Shown here piece after piece: positions 1 to 12,000 of a stretch of 64,000 nt of DNA. This DNA is from Lucifuga dentata. Taxonomy: Eukaryota; Chordata; Actinopteri; Ophidiiformes; Bythitidae. The DNA is taken from positions 1-64,000 of the forward strand of contig VXCM01000993.1 in assembly GCA_014773175.1 (NCBI GenBank), read 5' to 3'. The translations under genes and the position numbers were made by a program. The notes under the pieces are model-generated. The model saw only the letters and a list, made by a program, of their open reading frames with translations, did not search any database and was not told the DNA's origin. The first letter of the stretch is position 1. Each line of letters starts with the position of its first letter.

Positions 1-55
1 AGTGGCTGACCAGACATGCAGAAATGGCAGGTGAGTGGCTGACCAGACATGCAGA
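1..55. repeat. short tandem duplication at the window edge
   Basis: A block beginning agtggctgaccagacatgca at base 1 recurs at base 34, giving a 33-bp period and about 23-24 identical bases. It lies upstream of the first recognisable slc38a5 exon, so it is intronic or close to an exon outside the window. It may be a real minisatellite or an assembly edge effect; only two copies are visible. Confidence 0.5.
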
Positions 56-165
56 ACTGTGACACTGTTAGTGCATTTCAATGAATGAATCCTATTGTTT
101 GGTATTGTTAAGGGATGAGTTACATATGCTATGTCTTAACCAGTCTCCATTCTTCTGTGTTTCAG

Positions 166-3100
166 AATCCTGTTGGTGTTCATCGCTATTCTGTCTGCAT
201 ATTCAATTCATCTCCTGCTGAAAAGTGCTGGGGTTGTTGGTAAGGTAGTACTACACTGAACACAGATAAATTAGTAATGTGAGCATTAAGTAATTTCTTT
301 ATTTACATAAGCAGTTAATACATCATTCATGGTTGGATTTAGCACTTCCAGGACTATAAATACACACATTATGAACAATTGTTACTGTAGTATTTTGGAG
401 TAATTAATTTCCAAAGTCCCTTGCGCAGGCATGCAATAGACAATTTCTCATTTTTGATGAGCCCTAAAAATTTAAATGTAGTAATAGTGTCATGTATACA
501 TAATGTCTGTGGTTTTCAGGTATCCGGGCATATGAACAGCTTGGGTGTCGCGCTTTTGGTCACCCAGGAAAAATGCTGGCTGCTTGTATCATAACTGTTC
601 ACAACATTGGAGGTACATTATGCCATTTCTACCTTTTCATGTTATTTATGCATCTGGTATCCCAAAGGTAATCTGTCAGTGAAATTAGTTTATTTGTTAA
701 AAAATTACATTTTAAAATTTTGTACTTTCTTTTAGCAATGTCCAGCTATCTTTTTATTGTGAAGTCTGAGCTACCCTTGGTCATTCAGGCCTTCCTTGGT
801 AAACAAGAAAACACAGGGTGGGTATGACAGTAATGGTATTGAATCATGCATATTTCAGGATTTTGTTGTGTGGCATATTGATTTGTTTTTCTTTTCTTTT
901 TTTTTTTTTCNTTTTTTTTTTTTTCATTTGTTTGTCTGACCATCTCCTAGAGAGTGGTTCTTGGAAGGAAACTACTTGATCATCTTTGTTAGCGTTCTCA
1001 TCATCCTTCCACTAGCACTCATGAAACAGCTTGGTATGTTTTTCATTCTGTCATCAGTCATTCTTTTTTATTTCCCACACTCTTCCATGTCCTTTAGATA
1101 TCCATTTTTCATCATCCTAGAATCCATCTTTTGTTTTTTGACCATCATGAATTGTTCTGTAACTTTTTCTTATCGTTGCAAACCAGGTTACCTGGGCTAC
1201 ACAAGTGGCTTCTCCCTCTCCTGCATGGTGTTTTTCCTCATTTCGGTGAGCATTTGCTGTTGATAGAAGAGTTTAACCCACTGTTCCTAAAATAGTATCA
1301 TCATTTAACAAGAGGGTGTGTCTTTCAAGGTTATCTACATGAAGTTCAACATTTCCTGCCCACTGGGTGACATACATCATAACATGACTCATATTACTGA
1401 AGTCTTGACTGCCGTTAATGAAACTGAAGACTCCTGTGAGGCAAAGCTCTTTACCGTCAACTCACAGGTAAAATTAACACCATGTACAGTGTCAACATTA
1501 ACTCTTCTAGTTTTTCTATATTATCATATACAGTATTTTTCTTCCTTTGTTTATGTCAACACTGCCACATGTTCTGCAGAAGAACCTGAATAGCACTGAA
1601 GTGTGTAATGTCAATAGCAGAGTTGGCTATAACACAATCATTTAATCGTGCTCTCTGGTGGGCTTTTTGTGCTTCTTCTTCAAGCAATGTTTGGTGGATT
1701 ACTTGCACAATTTCATTTTTGTCATCTTTTAGACGGTGTACACCATTCCAATCCTGGCCTTTGCTTTTGTTTGCCACCCTGAGGTGCTTCCTATCTACAC
1801 TGAACTGCGAGAGTAACTCCGAATAATCATTTTCAAGGAAACAGACCATCCAAATTGTGATTTATTAAAATACACACAGAGAGCCATGCTTTAGCATTTA
1901 TAAGGACCAATATAATTTTTCTGTTTATTTTTAACATAGTGCCAACAAGAAACGCATGCAGCGTGTTGCCAACATCTCCATTTTGGCTATGTTCATCATG
2001 TACCTGCTAACAGCTCTTTTTGGTTATCTCACGTTTTATGGTAAGACATTGTTTCTCATGAGAGTCAAATATCACTTTCGTCAGATGCTGTGAATGTCAA
2101 GATTTAATTTTTTTTCCCTAACATCACATTTCTCCAAGCCCATAAGCATTTTGGAATGTTGTGAATAAGGGATTAGTATGGTATGAAAAGGAGTCTGCAT
2201 TTCTGTGTGTAGCTGTTGTGGAGTCGGAACTGCTGCACACCTACAGCCGAGTGGACCCTTTAGACACACTGATTCTGTGTGTGCGTCTGGCTGTGCTAGT
2301 GGCTGTCACGCTGACCGTGCCTGTGGTTCTCTTCCCGGTGAGACACACATCTATCATGGCAATTTAACCAAAAACAGCTTTGCATCGAATAATGGTGCTC
2401 AGGTAGCAGGACGCTGTTTATATTATATCAGAAATATGCATATAGCTGAATGCTGATCACGATAGAAATTCTCAAAAACCCCTACAACAATAATAATCGT
2501 TCTTTTCTATTGCCATTTTATACATTAACATTACATGCATCTTACACCAGAACAAAATAAGATACTGATAAAATACTAAGAAATGACAAACAAGAAGTGA
2601 TTGAAAACATCAAAAATATTGAATTTTAAATAGAAAAACTATAAGGCCCAAGAATAATCATACATGCTACACATAATTAAACACATTAATATATAAAAAA
2701 TAATATGATCATTGTATTACAGTCAGTAACTTGTAACAAATGTATTAAGTTTTTCTGTGTTTGGGGGAAAGAAAATGTGTCACTTTAGTCTTGAAAGTTT
2801 TTATAGAAATTAAAGCCTGAAGTGCAATTTATAGGCAGTTAAGTGAGCTGTGATTTGCTGGTATCAGTGCTACACATTTATCATCCCTTTCATAAGAAAA
2901 CTCCATATTATGCTTTTGGAAGATGCCCCCTAGCATGTAAAGACTAAACAACAGTGGGCCCAGAACTAAGCCATGCAGCATTCCTCATACAATGTTAATT
3001 CTTTCTGAAGAGACAAAATGCGAGATTGGACAGCAGACTTTTTTCAGGGTAAGTATAACCTGAATTACAGAAACTTTCAAATACAGTACGTTGCACTTCT

Positions 3101-4376
3101 GCTCTCAACCCCAAACACTCACATCAGAGGTATTTTGCCTTAAGCAACCGGTGCAGAAAGCCTGCTGAAGACTTTTGAAGTGACTTATACACACTGGTTT
3201 ACCTCACTGATTCTCATAGTTCAAATATTAATACTGCAATTATCGATGAAACAGTGAAAGTAACTTTTTATATGCTGGTTATCCCGCTTTCCCTTTGTCT
3301 ACTCCTCTCTTCTGTTAGATCCGCAGAGCCTTGCTCCAGATCTTGTTCCCTGAGAAGCCTTTCCACTGGGCCAGACATGCCAGCATTGCATTTTCTCTCA
3401 TCTTCTTGGTCAACCTACTCGTCATCTTTGTGCCATCTATCCGCGACATCTTTGGCATCATTGGTATGTCTGCAGAAGTTTATAGTGTGAGCTATGTCAT
3501 GTAGAAAGCTGTGTCAAAGCTGTGTGTAGAAGCAATCTCAATAACGTCATTCTGCGTTCTATCTTGTTCATCTTCAGGAGCCACTTCTGCCCCCAGCCTC
3601 ATCTTCATCCTTCCTGGAATTTTCTACATAAGGATTATTCCTAAGGACCAGGAGGCTTTGATGTCCCGGCCCAAGCTTCAGGTGAGGCCAAGTTCCTGTA
3701 ACTCAGAGCTTATTTATGTTATAGATAACGACATATTTCTAACTGCCCCAAAAACTTTCTGTAAAACCATGCAATTAGTTTTGGTTTTACTTTGAAATAT
3801 TAACCACTGAACCAAATGCATTTGAAATATATAAGATACTTTTCTAGAAACAATGTCCTGGTTACAGTGGACAATCTCCAGAACTCGCTGTCAGCAGTTT
3901 TCATTAGGAACTATTTTCTACTGAAAATATATATATACTTTTTTTTTTTTTTTTTTTNTTTTTTTTTTTTTTTTTTCCCAAGAGAAAAGTATCCAAAATG
4001 AGGTCTGGCTAAATGGGATATTGTTTCTGGAAATACATATTCCTTCAGAAATGTCATTTTTGGGTGCTTCAAGAACCACAAGTCAAATTCTATTAATCTC
4101 CTTTGTGTTGGGGTGACAGCAGAGGTCTCAGCAGCAAATATCTCAGAACCTGCACAAATAAAACAGAAGCTGAATGACTAGATACCTGCAGAAGAGTAGG
4201 AAAATATTGTCAGTGTGTTTCTCATTAATACAGATGTTTTCTTTTTTCTTACCCTTCTTTCACATCTGCAGGCCGTGTGCTTCGCTGCATTGGGATTCAT
4301 CTTCATGGTAATGAGTTTGTCATTTATCATCATTGATTGGGTGACTGAAGAAGCTTGGAGTGGAGGTGGGCACTAG
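166..4376 (+). CDS. slc38a5: sodium-coupled neutral amino acid transporter 5 (SNAT5), 3' part of gene
   Basis: Plasma-membrane transporter of the SLC38 (AAAP) family; SNAT5 couples Na+ entry and H+ exchange to glutamine, asparagine, histidine and serine transport. Twelve exons are visible: 166-239, 520-612, 736-817, 951-1033, 1187-1245, 1330-1467, 1733-1812, 1940-2040, 2213-2337, 3319-3463, 3578-3681, 4272-4376. They join in frame to 395 residues plus a TAG stop; the N-terminal exons lie left of the window. Family blocks seen include GIRAYEQLG, MSSYLF, SVLIILPLALMK, AFAFVCHPEVLPIYTEL, FGYLTFY, LTVPVVLFP and SAPSLIFILP. The large loop in exon 1330-1467 carries several N-x-S/T sites and the conserved SCEAKLFTV stretch. 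SIRDIFG and the neighbouring was gene favour SNAT5 over SNAT3 (SLC38A3), its closest relative. Confidence 0.9.
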
Positions 4377-5540
4377 CCGTCGCAGCTGAATAAGGTACTA
4401 TGAACAGAATGGCAACCAAAGCTCGCCCCATCATTAAATTACCCCTGATCCGCCAAGTATGCAACTAAAGCTGAACAGGAGTGTTTGGCTGCACAAGACG
4501 AGAGATATACGATGAACCTTCGCCTCCAAAAAAAAAGGAAAGCAGTTTGACATTTGGTGGAGCGGACAAAAGGTCCTGTAATGGAGGAGAGAACACAGAT
4601 ACATGAGAATACCAGGTGTTCCGGCTGAATAAAACTAATACTGTGACTCACATTAGAGATGTTGGACAGACAGCAAAAGAATGAAGTGGCTGTATAAAAG
4701 GATGAGAGGGATTAGCATGACTCATGGAAAGCCCTTTTTTGGGTAAAGTTTGTGCAGGGGACATGTCCAGTTCCTTGCCAGTCATTGCCAAAATCTACTT
4801 CCCCACATCTCAGTTTTTATAGTACAGAAATATTGCAATCTTTTCCACTTCCTAAGAGTTACCTTTTTGTCATGCAGAATAAGACATTTCTTTATTTATT
4901 TGTGAAATGTTGTCCAAATGACCCTAACTTTACAGATTCAGTGATACATAATCAGAGAGGGTTAGTAAGCAGTACCACATTAACTATTCCAATCTGTCAG
5001 AATTCAATGCTTGATGACTTTTACACGGCATCAAATTTAAGCGTTTACTGCATTATTTTATTTATCTATTCTTAACATGACATTTGTTACACATACACCG
5101 GTGCAATTTGCACAGTTTGCTGCTATTCATGAAGGCAATTTAAACACAATTTCTGATTATCACGTGAGTCATCAGACAGAGAAAGATGGCTTGTACATAT
5201 TTGAAGGGGTTTGTACATCTCTGAAAAGATCCGTATTTGTAGCCCAAAGAATATATTTTTTGTGTCACATTAAAAAGGATATAATACACTTTATACATTT
5301 TTAACACATTTGGTAAGGCCATTTAAAAATGGCATATAAAAACATTGTTAAAAATGCTGTGTCCTTTTTAGTGGTTTCAGAAACTGTTCAGTGTGGGTTT
5401 TCAGTTCACAAAGAATAATCTATTTTCCTTTTTCTTCTTTTTGTCTCCAAATTTTGACTTTAAAAGATGTTTCAATGTTGTTATTCATCCTGTACATTTT
5501 TAAATTAATTTGAATATTATTAACTGTCAATAAAATAAAT
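4377..5540 (+). other. slc38a5: slc38a5 3' untranslated region
   Basis: About 1.15 kb without convincing coding potential follows the slc38a5 stop and ends at a poly(A) signal, AATAAA, at 5529-5534. The small open frames here lack splice support and family motifs. Confidence 0.6.
5529..5534 (+). terminator. poly(A) signal of slc38a5
   Basis: Canonical AATAAA, followed by another overlapping AT-rich stretch and then a GT-rich stretch (gctttgagtttgt), as expected of a downstream element. It is the first such signal after the stop in a suitable context. Confidence 0.55.
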
Positions 5541-5889
5541 GTCATTTGTACATATGCTTTGAGTTTGTCATTAATATGCATGCACATACTTTAAGAGTTT
5601 GTTTTGGTAGGCATAAAGTAAATGTACTCACAGGAGAAGAAAAACAGCACACTACCTCTTTATGAAAATGGAAGTAACACATTCATTTTTGCTCAGAGTC
5701 TGAGAGAAAGAAGAAAAGTGGGGGGTAGAGAAGTGTGGTTGTCCATTTCCTGTTCTGAGCTGATGTGTGCAACGCATCACAGAACAGAGAAGAGAAACTT
5801 CCTTGACTGTAACGCTGTCAGAGCTGAGAGGAGAGGACTCTCCTTCTAATGCCTATCATTTCATACCAGCTGGAAGACTGATCAGAACC
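5541..5889 (+). promoter_or_regulatory. slc38a5-was spacer and was 5' leader
   Basis: The roughly 350 bases between the slc38a5 poly(A) signal and the was start codon must contain the was promoter and leader. A purine-rich stretch (gagagaaagaagaaaagtgg, near 5702) and a ttcctgttctgagct stretch with a GGAA/TTCC core are compatible with ETS-factor sites typical of blood-cell genes, but this is only a pattern match. No TATA box is evident. Confidence 0.35.
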
Positions 5890-8800
5890 ATGAGCCGTGG
5901 ATCTAAAACTAAAACTGAGAGCGTCCGCAGCTCTCTGCTGAACCTGCAGGAGAATGAGAAACTGGAGGAGCTGCTGGGCAGAAGGTGTGCTGTAAGTTCA
6001 GGCCTGAGCAGGGAGGGGATGGCATATAATAGAAAACTCTCCAACTCTGTGTGTGCGTGCATGGATGTGTGTGTGTGCGCGCGCTGGCTGCTGTGTGATT
6101 TCTGATGGAAACATTTACTGTAAACTGAGGCAGTACATACAGTACATCTTGGGCAGTCTTGCCCAAGACGAATTTCCTTCGGGACAATAAAGTTTATCTA
6201 ATCTAATTTAATATGGTTGTAGCTGTTAGAATGTGTATTGTTTTAATGACTTCTCTTTCTAGCCTGTGGTCATAACTCAAATGTGTATGAGCAAAGATAA
6301 GAGTTATCTCCATGCAGCTTTTAGGAAGACTTCTACAGCACATATTCATATTTACTACAGCAACAATAATGCGGTTTCACTGCTGCTGAACTGTCTTTTT
6401 ATTAATTTTATATTTTTGATAAGGAAAATGTTCAGCTTAGTGTTAATTTGAAAGCTTTCATCTTCAGGGATCTACTGTAAGTCGCTGTAAATGGAGTTTA
6501 AACTCAGCTGCTGACATTAGGTCATCAGAAAAGGAGGTAGCTGCAACAGGAAATGGTGGCTGAACCATTTCTTCCTCTGCTGTCAGAATTAGACACACTC
6601 ATTGGGTCTCATATCATGAGAGCAGAAGTTGCCTTCTTCCTGACTTGTAGCTATTGAGGGAAACAGTCTGCGTATAGCTGAGGCTGAGAAAAGAATAATA
6701 GAACACCATAACTGACATATTTTAATGTATTAAAACAGCTGCAGCTATTTAGAACATGACAGCAATGCAAGCTGTTAACATGAATAAAAGAAAGCAAATG
6801 AAGTAAATTCTCATATCCAAATGAACATGAACTGCAATTAAATAATCCCAAGTGTCCTACCCTGTATCCAATTTGTGTGTGTGTGTGTGTGTGTTAAGTC
6901 CATGGCCACTGCAGTAGCACAGTTGTTCATGGCTCTGCCTCACACGCCGTCCATGTGGAGCCTCCAGCACACTGGAGTACTCTGCTTTGTCAAGGACAAC
7001 CCCCAACGCTCCTACTTCATACGGATGTTTGATGTGAAGGTAACCTCAGACAAAGCTGCTGCCACTCCACCAGCACTGATTTCATGTCTGCCACAAGAAT
7101 AATCCTCTTCACACTAATGATCCTTACCACTGTCTGTGCACAATGCATTATTTATTACAAACTAAATAAACACTGAGAACTTCAAATACTGATATTAACT
7201 CTGTTTTTATTGCAGGCAGGGAAGCAGGTTTGGGAGCAGGAGCTCTACAACCAAATAGTTTACAGCTCTCCACAGCCATATTTTCATACTTTTGCTGCAG
7301 ATGTAAGCACGTCCTCCTTTGACCTTTTCTTTCCACTTGTTTATGTAATTCTGGCATTGTATTAAATTCAGAGCATTACTAGATTATACATCTTTAAAGA
7401 ACCTTGTTCAATTCTTATGCAATGCAGGATTGTCAAGTGGGATTGAACTTTGCTGAAGAACAGGAAGCAGACGCCTTCCAAAATGCTGTGGAAGAGAAAA
7501 TCAACCAAAGAAACAATCATCAAGGTCAGTGAGGTCAACGTTACCACAGGGTTTATTTTTGGGATTCCATACATTAAGTAAAATCTCAGCCTATGTCTGT
7601 TAAAGGACCATACCACCCATTTTGTATGTTTGAGCCTAATATATTCAGTTTTCATACATCTAAGGTTACTGACAAACATTTCCCAAAGGATAAAAGCGTA
7701 TTTCAACTTTCCTGATATTTTGCAAAATCTCTTAATCTTTCAAAATCAAAGATTTAAGCAATACACCCACCTTAAAAATCCATGTTTCGTCTCCTAATAG
7801 TTACGCAAAATTATGAAGTCACAGTTGTTTAAATTTTTCAACAAACGTAGGTCTTCTTTTGGGACTATATTCCCCAGTGGAGACATACATTCACTCCGCA
7901 CTTTTTATTGCGCTTAAACACTAAAATTATGTAACTTCTAAAAAAAACCCTGAATACACGTTGTTCACAGTGATGGATTACCAATCCCAAGAATGTTTAA
8001 AGTATCATCAAGTTGATTTTAATAGCGTACCAGAATGAACTGAAACCAATGGCGGTCTGGAAGGTAGGAAAACATTTTTTTAACTCACCGTTCCAGTAGT
8101 ATGTTTTGAGAAATGATCGTTGTTGTAACCTTACATGTATGAAAATTGAATACATTAGACTCAAACATGCAAAATGGGTAGTATGGTCCTTTAAGTATCC
8201 CCATGGTTACACACAAACACAAACAAAATTTACCACTAATAAAAGATTGCAAAATATTTTTTACTATTTATCAAAAATCAATTAGCACAACTTTAAATTA
8301 GCTTGATTTTGACCAAAATTTTAAGCACATTGCAAGTGATTCCCTTTCAAGCGCTGCAGAATGAAGATGATAATGGAATAAATTCTCAGGGTAATCTCTA
8401 AAAATGTTTTAAATGACACTACATACATTATTAATAACTTAAATTCTTGGTTTACGTAAGTAGTTTGTAAAAATTTAAGCCAATGTCAGTTACAGAAATA
8501 TTGTCTTTTGGCTTCATGAAGTGATGCACCTTCTCCTTATCTACAGAAAAGAAACAGCGCCCCCTGCCGCGTAATGGTAAGATTGCAATAAAATTGGTAA
8601 ATATCATATGGCTTATAGTTTGGTGTTAAAGGACCATAGCATTGTTGGAGCCCTCATGATGGTTATGCAGAAAAGGAGTAAAGTCATACCAGTAATTTTG
8701 CATGTATGAGCCAATACCACCTGCATATGCGTTACGTTACTGACAACCATTTTTCAGAAGATAAAACCATATTTTGTTTTCTGCTATTTTGCCAAATCCC

Positions 8801-10930
8801 TAATTTTTAAAAATCAAATGTTCAGGTGATACGCCTAGCTTAAAATTCAATGTTTTGCCAGTGATCATTTATGGTCAATTGTAGAAGGCATGGTCATTTT
8901 AATTTCTCTGTAAAAGCAGTCTTCTCCTGGAACTATATTCACTGTTGCAGCTCCATGTGGGATTGGTTAATTAAGTTACTTTGACAGAAAAGTTAGTAGA
9001 CATCGGTTGCTGTGATAGATTACTTATCTCAAGCACAGCGATTTTTATAGTGTACTGAAATTAATGGAAATCTGGAAGGTAGGATTTTTTTTTTTTTTTT
9101 TTTTTTTTTGATGTACCGCTCCAGTAGTATGTTTTGGAAAATGACAGGCAGCACTGTAACATGCACAGCATGCAGAGTGCATATTGGGCTCAAACATGCA
9201 ACATCACCAGTATGGCTCTTTAAAACTCATCTAACCCTCTCTTTTTCTGTTTCCATCACTGTAGAAAGAGGCTCCCTGCCTCCAATTCCACCTGAAAAAG
9301 GTGCATACATCCTTTATGTCCACCTACTGAAATAAACACTACCATTCATCATGCGTACATGAGCGACAATACTGTACATGCCAACCTGTATTTACCCTGT
9401 GTGTGTTACAAAACCAGCACCTGGTAGTGTTGGTTCTCTACCTATGGCCACAGTGGACATCCAGAACCCAGACATCCAGAGTTCACGCTATCGTTCTATG
9501 CCTGCACCTGCTGCCTCCTCAGCTCTGAGCAGCAAAAAAAAGGACAAGAAGAACAAGAAAAAAGGCCCCAAACTCTCCAAAGCAGATATAGGAGCACCCA
9601 GTGGCTTTAAGTGAGTGTTTGAGTAAATGAATATGTTGTCTCAAGAAACTGGAGGTGGGAGTTTTGTGTTACTTTTCCCTGTTCCTGTTCTGTCAGGCAT
9701 GTTACTCACGTGGGCTGGGACCCCAACAACCTTGACCCTGATCTATGGAAGCTACTCTCCCAAGCTGGGATCAGTGAAGCCGAGATGAGGGATGAAACAA
9801 CGTCACAGCTCATCTATAATGTCATTGAGCAGTCTGGAGGCATTGAGGCGGTCAAACGGGAGGTGAACAGAGGAGGTTAGACATCATTTCTCCCTACAGA
9901 CTATTGAGGTTCTGAACTGAGTTAAATCTTATAGTCTTATCCTGTTCTGTTGCATTGTAGCTGCACCTCCACCCCCTCCACCCGGTAGACAAGGTCCTGT
10001 CCCACCTGTGCCAGGGACCTCTGCTCCAGTCCCTCCACCTTCACGAGGCCGCTCTGGTCCCCTGCCTCCTATCCCAGGACAGTCACAGCGAGGAAGCCCA
10101 TCCCAGCCGCCTCCAGCACGTGGTGCAATGCCAGTTCCACCCCCACCAAGTCGAGGCGGACCACCTCCCCCACCAGCACACTCTCCTTCTCATTTTCCCT
10201 CACCACCATCTTCAGGGTTCTCTCATGTCTCGCCTTCAATGTCCTCCCATGCTCCACCTCCTCCCCCACCTCCTTCTAGCCAGCAGCGTTCTCTTGGTGT
10301 CCCCCCTCCTCCTGTCCCATCTACACCCAGCAGAGGAGGCTCTGCACCTCCTCCTCCACCACCTCCCCCGCCTTCACAAATACAGAGCTCCTCATGCTTC
10401 CCGCCACCTCCTCCCCCCAGTGGTGGTCCACCACCACCACCACCAATTTCATCTGGTGGAGGTGGGGGAGAAGGAGGAGGAGGAGGAAACGGGAGAGGAG
10501 CTCTGCTAGATCAGATTCGACTAGGGAAGAAACTCAGAAATGTAAACCAAACTTAATGTCTCTCGCTCCAAAATATTTCACGTGTTAGGCTGTCACATGA
10601 AATTTTTTCTTTTAACAATTACATTTTGTTTGTACATTGTATTATAGGTAACAGAATGTCCTGATCCATCTCCACCTGTACCGGCAGCATCAGGCGAAGG
10701 CATTGTTGGAGCCCTCATGATGGTTATGCAGAAAAGGAGTAAAGTCATCCATTCCTCTGGTAACTATTATAAAAATACAATTCCTCAACATTTAGGTGAA
10801 AAAAGCCAGCAATGCGCGAGTTAAATTGAGAGCAAAAGACACTTTATAGCTTTATATGTCCTCTCTTTCAGATGAAAGTGAAGATGAGGGTGGGGATGAT
10901 GAAGATGACGAAGACGAATGGGATGACTGA
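5890..10930 (+). CDS. was: Wiskott-Aldrich syndrome protein (WASP), actin nucleation-promoting factor
   Basis: WASP relays Cdc42 signals to the Arp2/3 complex to nucleate branched actin, mainly in blood cells. Twelve exons: 5890-5991, 6899-7039, 7216-7302, 7428-7524, 8352-8390, 8547-8576, 9265-9300, 9418-9610, 9697-9875, 9961-10541, 10648-10759, 10872-10930. All phases agree and give 551 residues (human WASP 502). Domains in order: WH1 about residues 20-140 ([15 protein letters not shown]); a basic lysine cluster and CRIB ([12 protein letters not shown] then HVTHVGWDP) about 215-250; GBD to about 302; a long proline-rich segment in one 581-bp exon; WH2 ([12 protein letters not shown]) about 480-496; central helix ([13 protein letters not shown]) about 508-525; acidic tail ending EDEWDD. 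Six residues usual after the CRIB (QNGFDV in human) are absent. Two introns hold related MITEs, one carrying a copy of part of exon 11. Confidence 0.95.
6149..6210 (+). repeat. LINE-like 3' tail fragment in was intron 1
   Basis: The segment cttgcccaagacgaatttcc followed by ttcgggacaataaagtttat and a degenerate TCTAA repeat resembles the 3' end of fish non-LTR retrotransposons, which commonly finish with 'aatttcc..cgggaataaagt' and a short tandem tail. Only the tail is present; no coding part was found. The family name cannot be assigned without a repeat library. Confidence 0.5.
6874..6895 (+). repeat. (GT)n microsatellite abutting was exon 2
   Basis: About ten GT units end three to four bases before the acceptor AAG at 6896-6898 and replace much of a normal polypyrimidine tract. 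The exon itself is secure because frame and WH1 sequence continue across it. Repeat length could influence splicing efficiency. Confidence 0.7.
7600..8194. mobile_element. MITE copy 1, long terminal inverted repeats, TTAA-flanked, in was intron 4
   Basis: The left end TTAAAGGACCATACCACCCA and the reverse complement of the right end (TTAAAGGACCATACTACCCA) agree over roughly 70 bases with few mismatches, through TTTTG-ATGTTTGAG and a TCATACAT block. No coding capacity is visible, so it is a non-autonomous element. TTAA at both ends could be a piggyBac-type target duplication, or TA of Tc1/mariner type with the rest belonging to the repeat. It lies between was exons 4 and 5; two relatives lie at 8626-9223 and 12001-12311. 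Confidence 0.8.
8626..9223. mobile_element. MITE copy 2 with captured was exon fragment, in was intron 6
   Basis: It is collinear with the copy at 7600-8194: same TTAAAGGACCATA start, shared internal motifs (ttactgaca, ggaactatattc, gtctggaaggtaggat-like, ccagtagtatgttttg) and an end reading agtatggctctttaa. It is interrupted 13 bases from its left edge by a 49-bp piece identical to was exon 11; the inverted repeat resumes directly after it. A poly-T run near 9086 is internal. Overall divergence from copy 1 suggests an old family. Confidence 0.75.
8639..8687 (+). repeat. 49-bp perfect copy of was exon 11 inside the MITE
   Basis: This segment (starts gcattgttggagccctcatg, ends gagtaaagtcat) is identical to 10700-10748, which encodes the central helix of WASP. 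Orientation is the same and the source lies 2 kb downstream. The flanks (accata before, accag after) are MITE terminal-repeat sequence, so the fragment is an insertion in the MITE. No splice sites flank it, so it is not expected to be an exon. Confidence 0.9.
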
Positions 10931-11020
10931 TGTAGAAGTTTTTGTTTGTACGGGTTCTTTTATTGCAAACTGAAATATGACCTGTAGAAAACAGATGCCA
11001 TGTGAGAGCTCACGTGGCAT

Positions 11021-11035
11021 CACGTGGTGAATAAA
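11021..11035 (+). terminator. poly(A) signal of was
   Basis: AATAAA at 11030-11035 lies about 100 bases after the was stop. Just upstream (10995-11020) is a near-palindrome, ATGCCATGTGAG / CTCACGTGGCAT, able to form a hairpin in the transcript. Confidence 0.6.
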
Positions 11036-12000
11036 CATGAGTAAAACCAGGCCAATCTGAGAATTCATGTTTGTTTATATACTTGTTTGAACATTTCCAG
11101 TGTAGATTTATCAGCATGACATCACATAGCACTGTTACTTACAATACAGGTGAATGGCAGCTCTGACTGGAAGATGATTCCATGTAAATCTTATTCCTTG
11201 TGTTCCACTGAAAAGAGCCTTTTTAACATCTGCAAGCACATCATATGACAAAACAACAACAATCAGTGTTAAATCTGGACCAGTTTCATTCCCATTTTTT
11301 ATAACATACATAAAAACATTATGTTCCTATATAATTTTCTTCATACATCCGTGCAAAAAGCCCCAATTCCCTCTAATACCACCACCGACAAAGTGCATAA
11401 CTGGAAGAACACTGAATACAACACACATCTTCAACATACACATACTGTAGGTCACTAGAGCACAAGACAGTATGGGACTCCTTACATGACAAAAGCCAAC
11501 GGAATTAGCTTAACAGAGAACATTACACCTTATAAACAGCATTACACATTGAGGTTGAAAATAAAACTACAATAAAATGTACAACTTGCAAACAATTTAA
11601 GCATGCAAAGTATGCATTTAGATCATTACATTGCCATCATACAATACAAGAGTAATCCAAAGGATTGACCATATCATGACCATATATATTATATTCACAA
11701 TCAATATATTACATTTGTATTTCAAGAAACCATACCAGTGATATTACATGTTTTAGCCCATTAATTATACAAGGAATATATTCTACATGACCAGAGACCT
11801 TTTTCCAAAGAATACCATTAAGTTTTTAGACTGATTTCCAAACTTGCAGGGACTCAATTTTAAATTCGTGCCAGAATATATATATTAAAAAAAAAAAACA
11901 AACAAACAAACAAAAAATAAAAACAGATTTGCTTGAAAAAGAATCCATCACAGTAACTATCGTCACTTGTAAACAGAAAAAAAAAGTATTGTTTGTGCAT
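11036..12000. other. spacer between convergent was and semaphorin genes
   Basis: AT-rich sequence with an A-rich run near 11887 and no coding exons. It probably includes the distal 3' untranslated region of the minus-strand semaphorin. I could not identify a canonical AATAAA on the minus strand between 11036 and the semaphorin stop, so the semaphorin 3' end is undefined. Confidence 0.4.

Noticed and set aside
10069..10588. Other long open frames across the was proline-rich exon, both strands
   Set aside because: Shadows of the CCN-rich coding exon; the true frame continues into the WH2, central and acidic segments.
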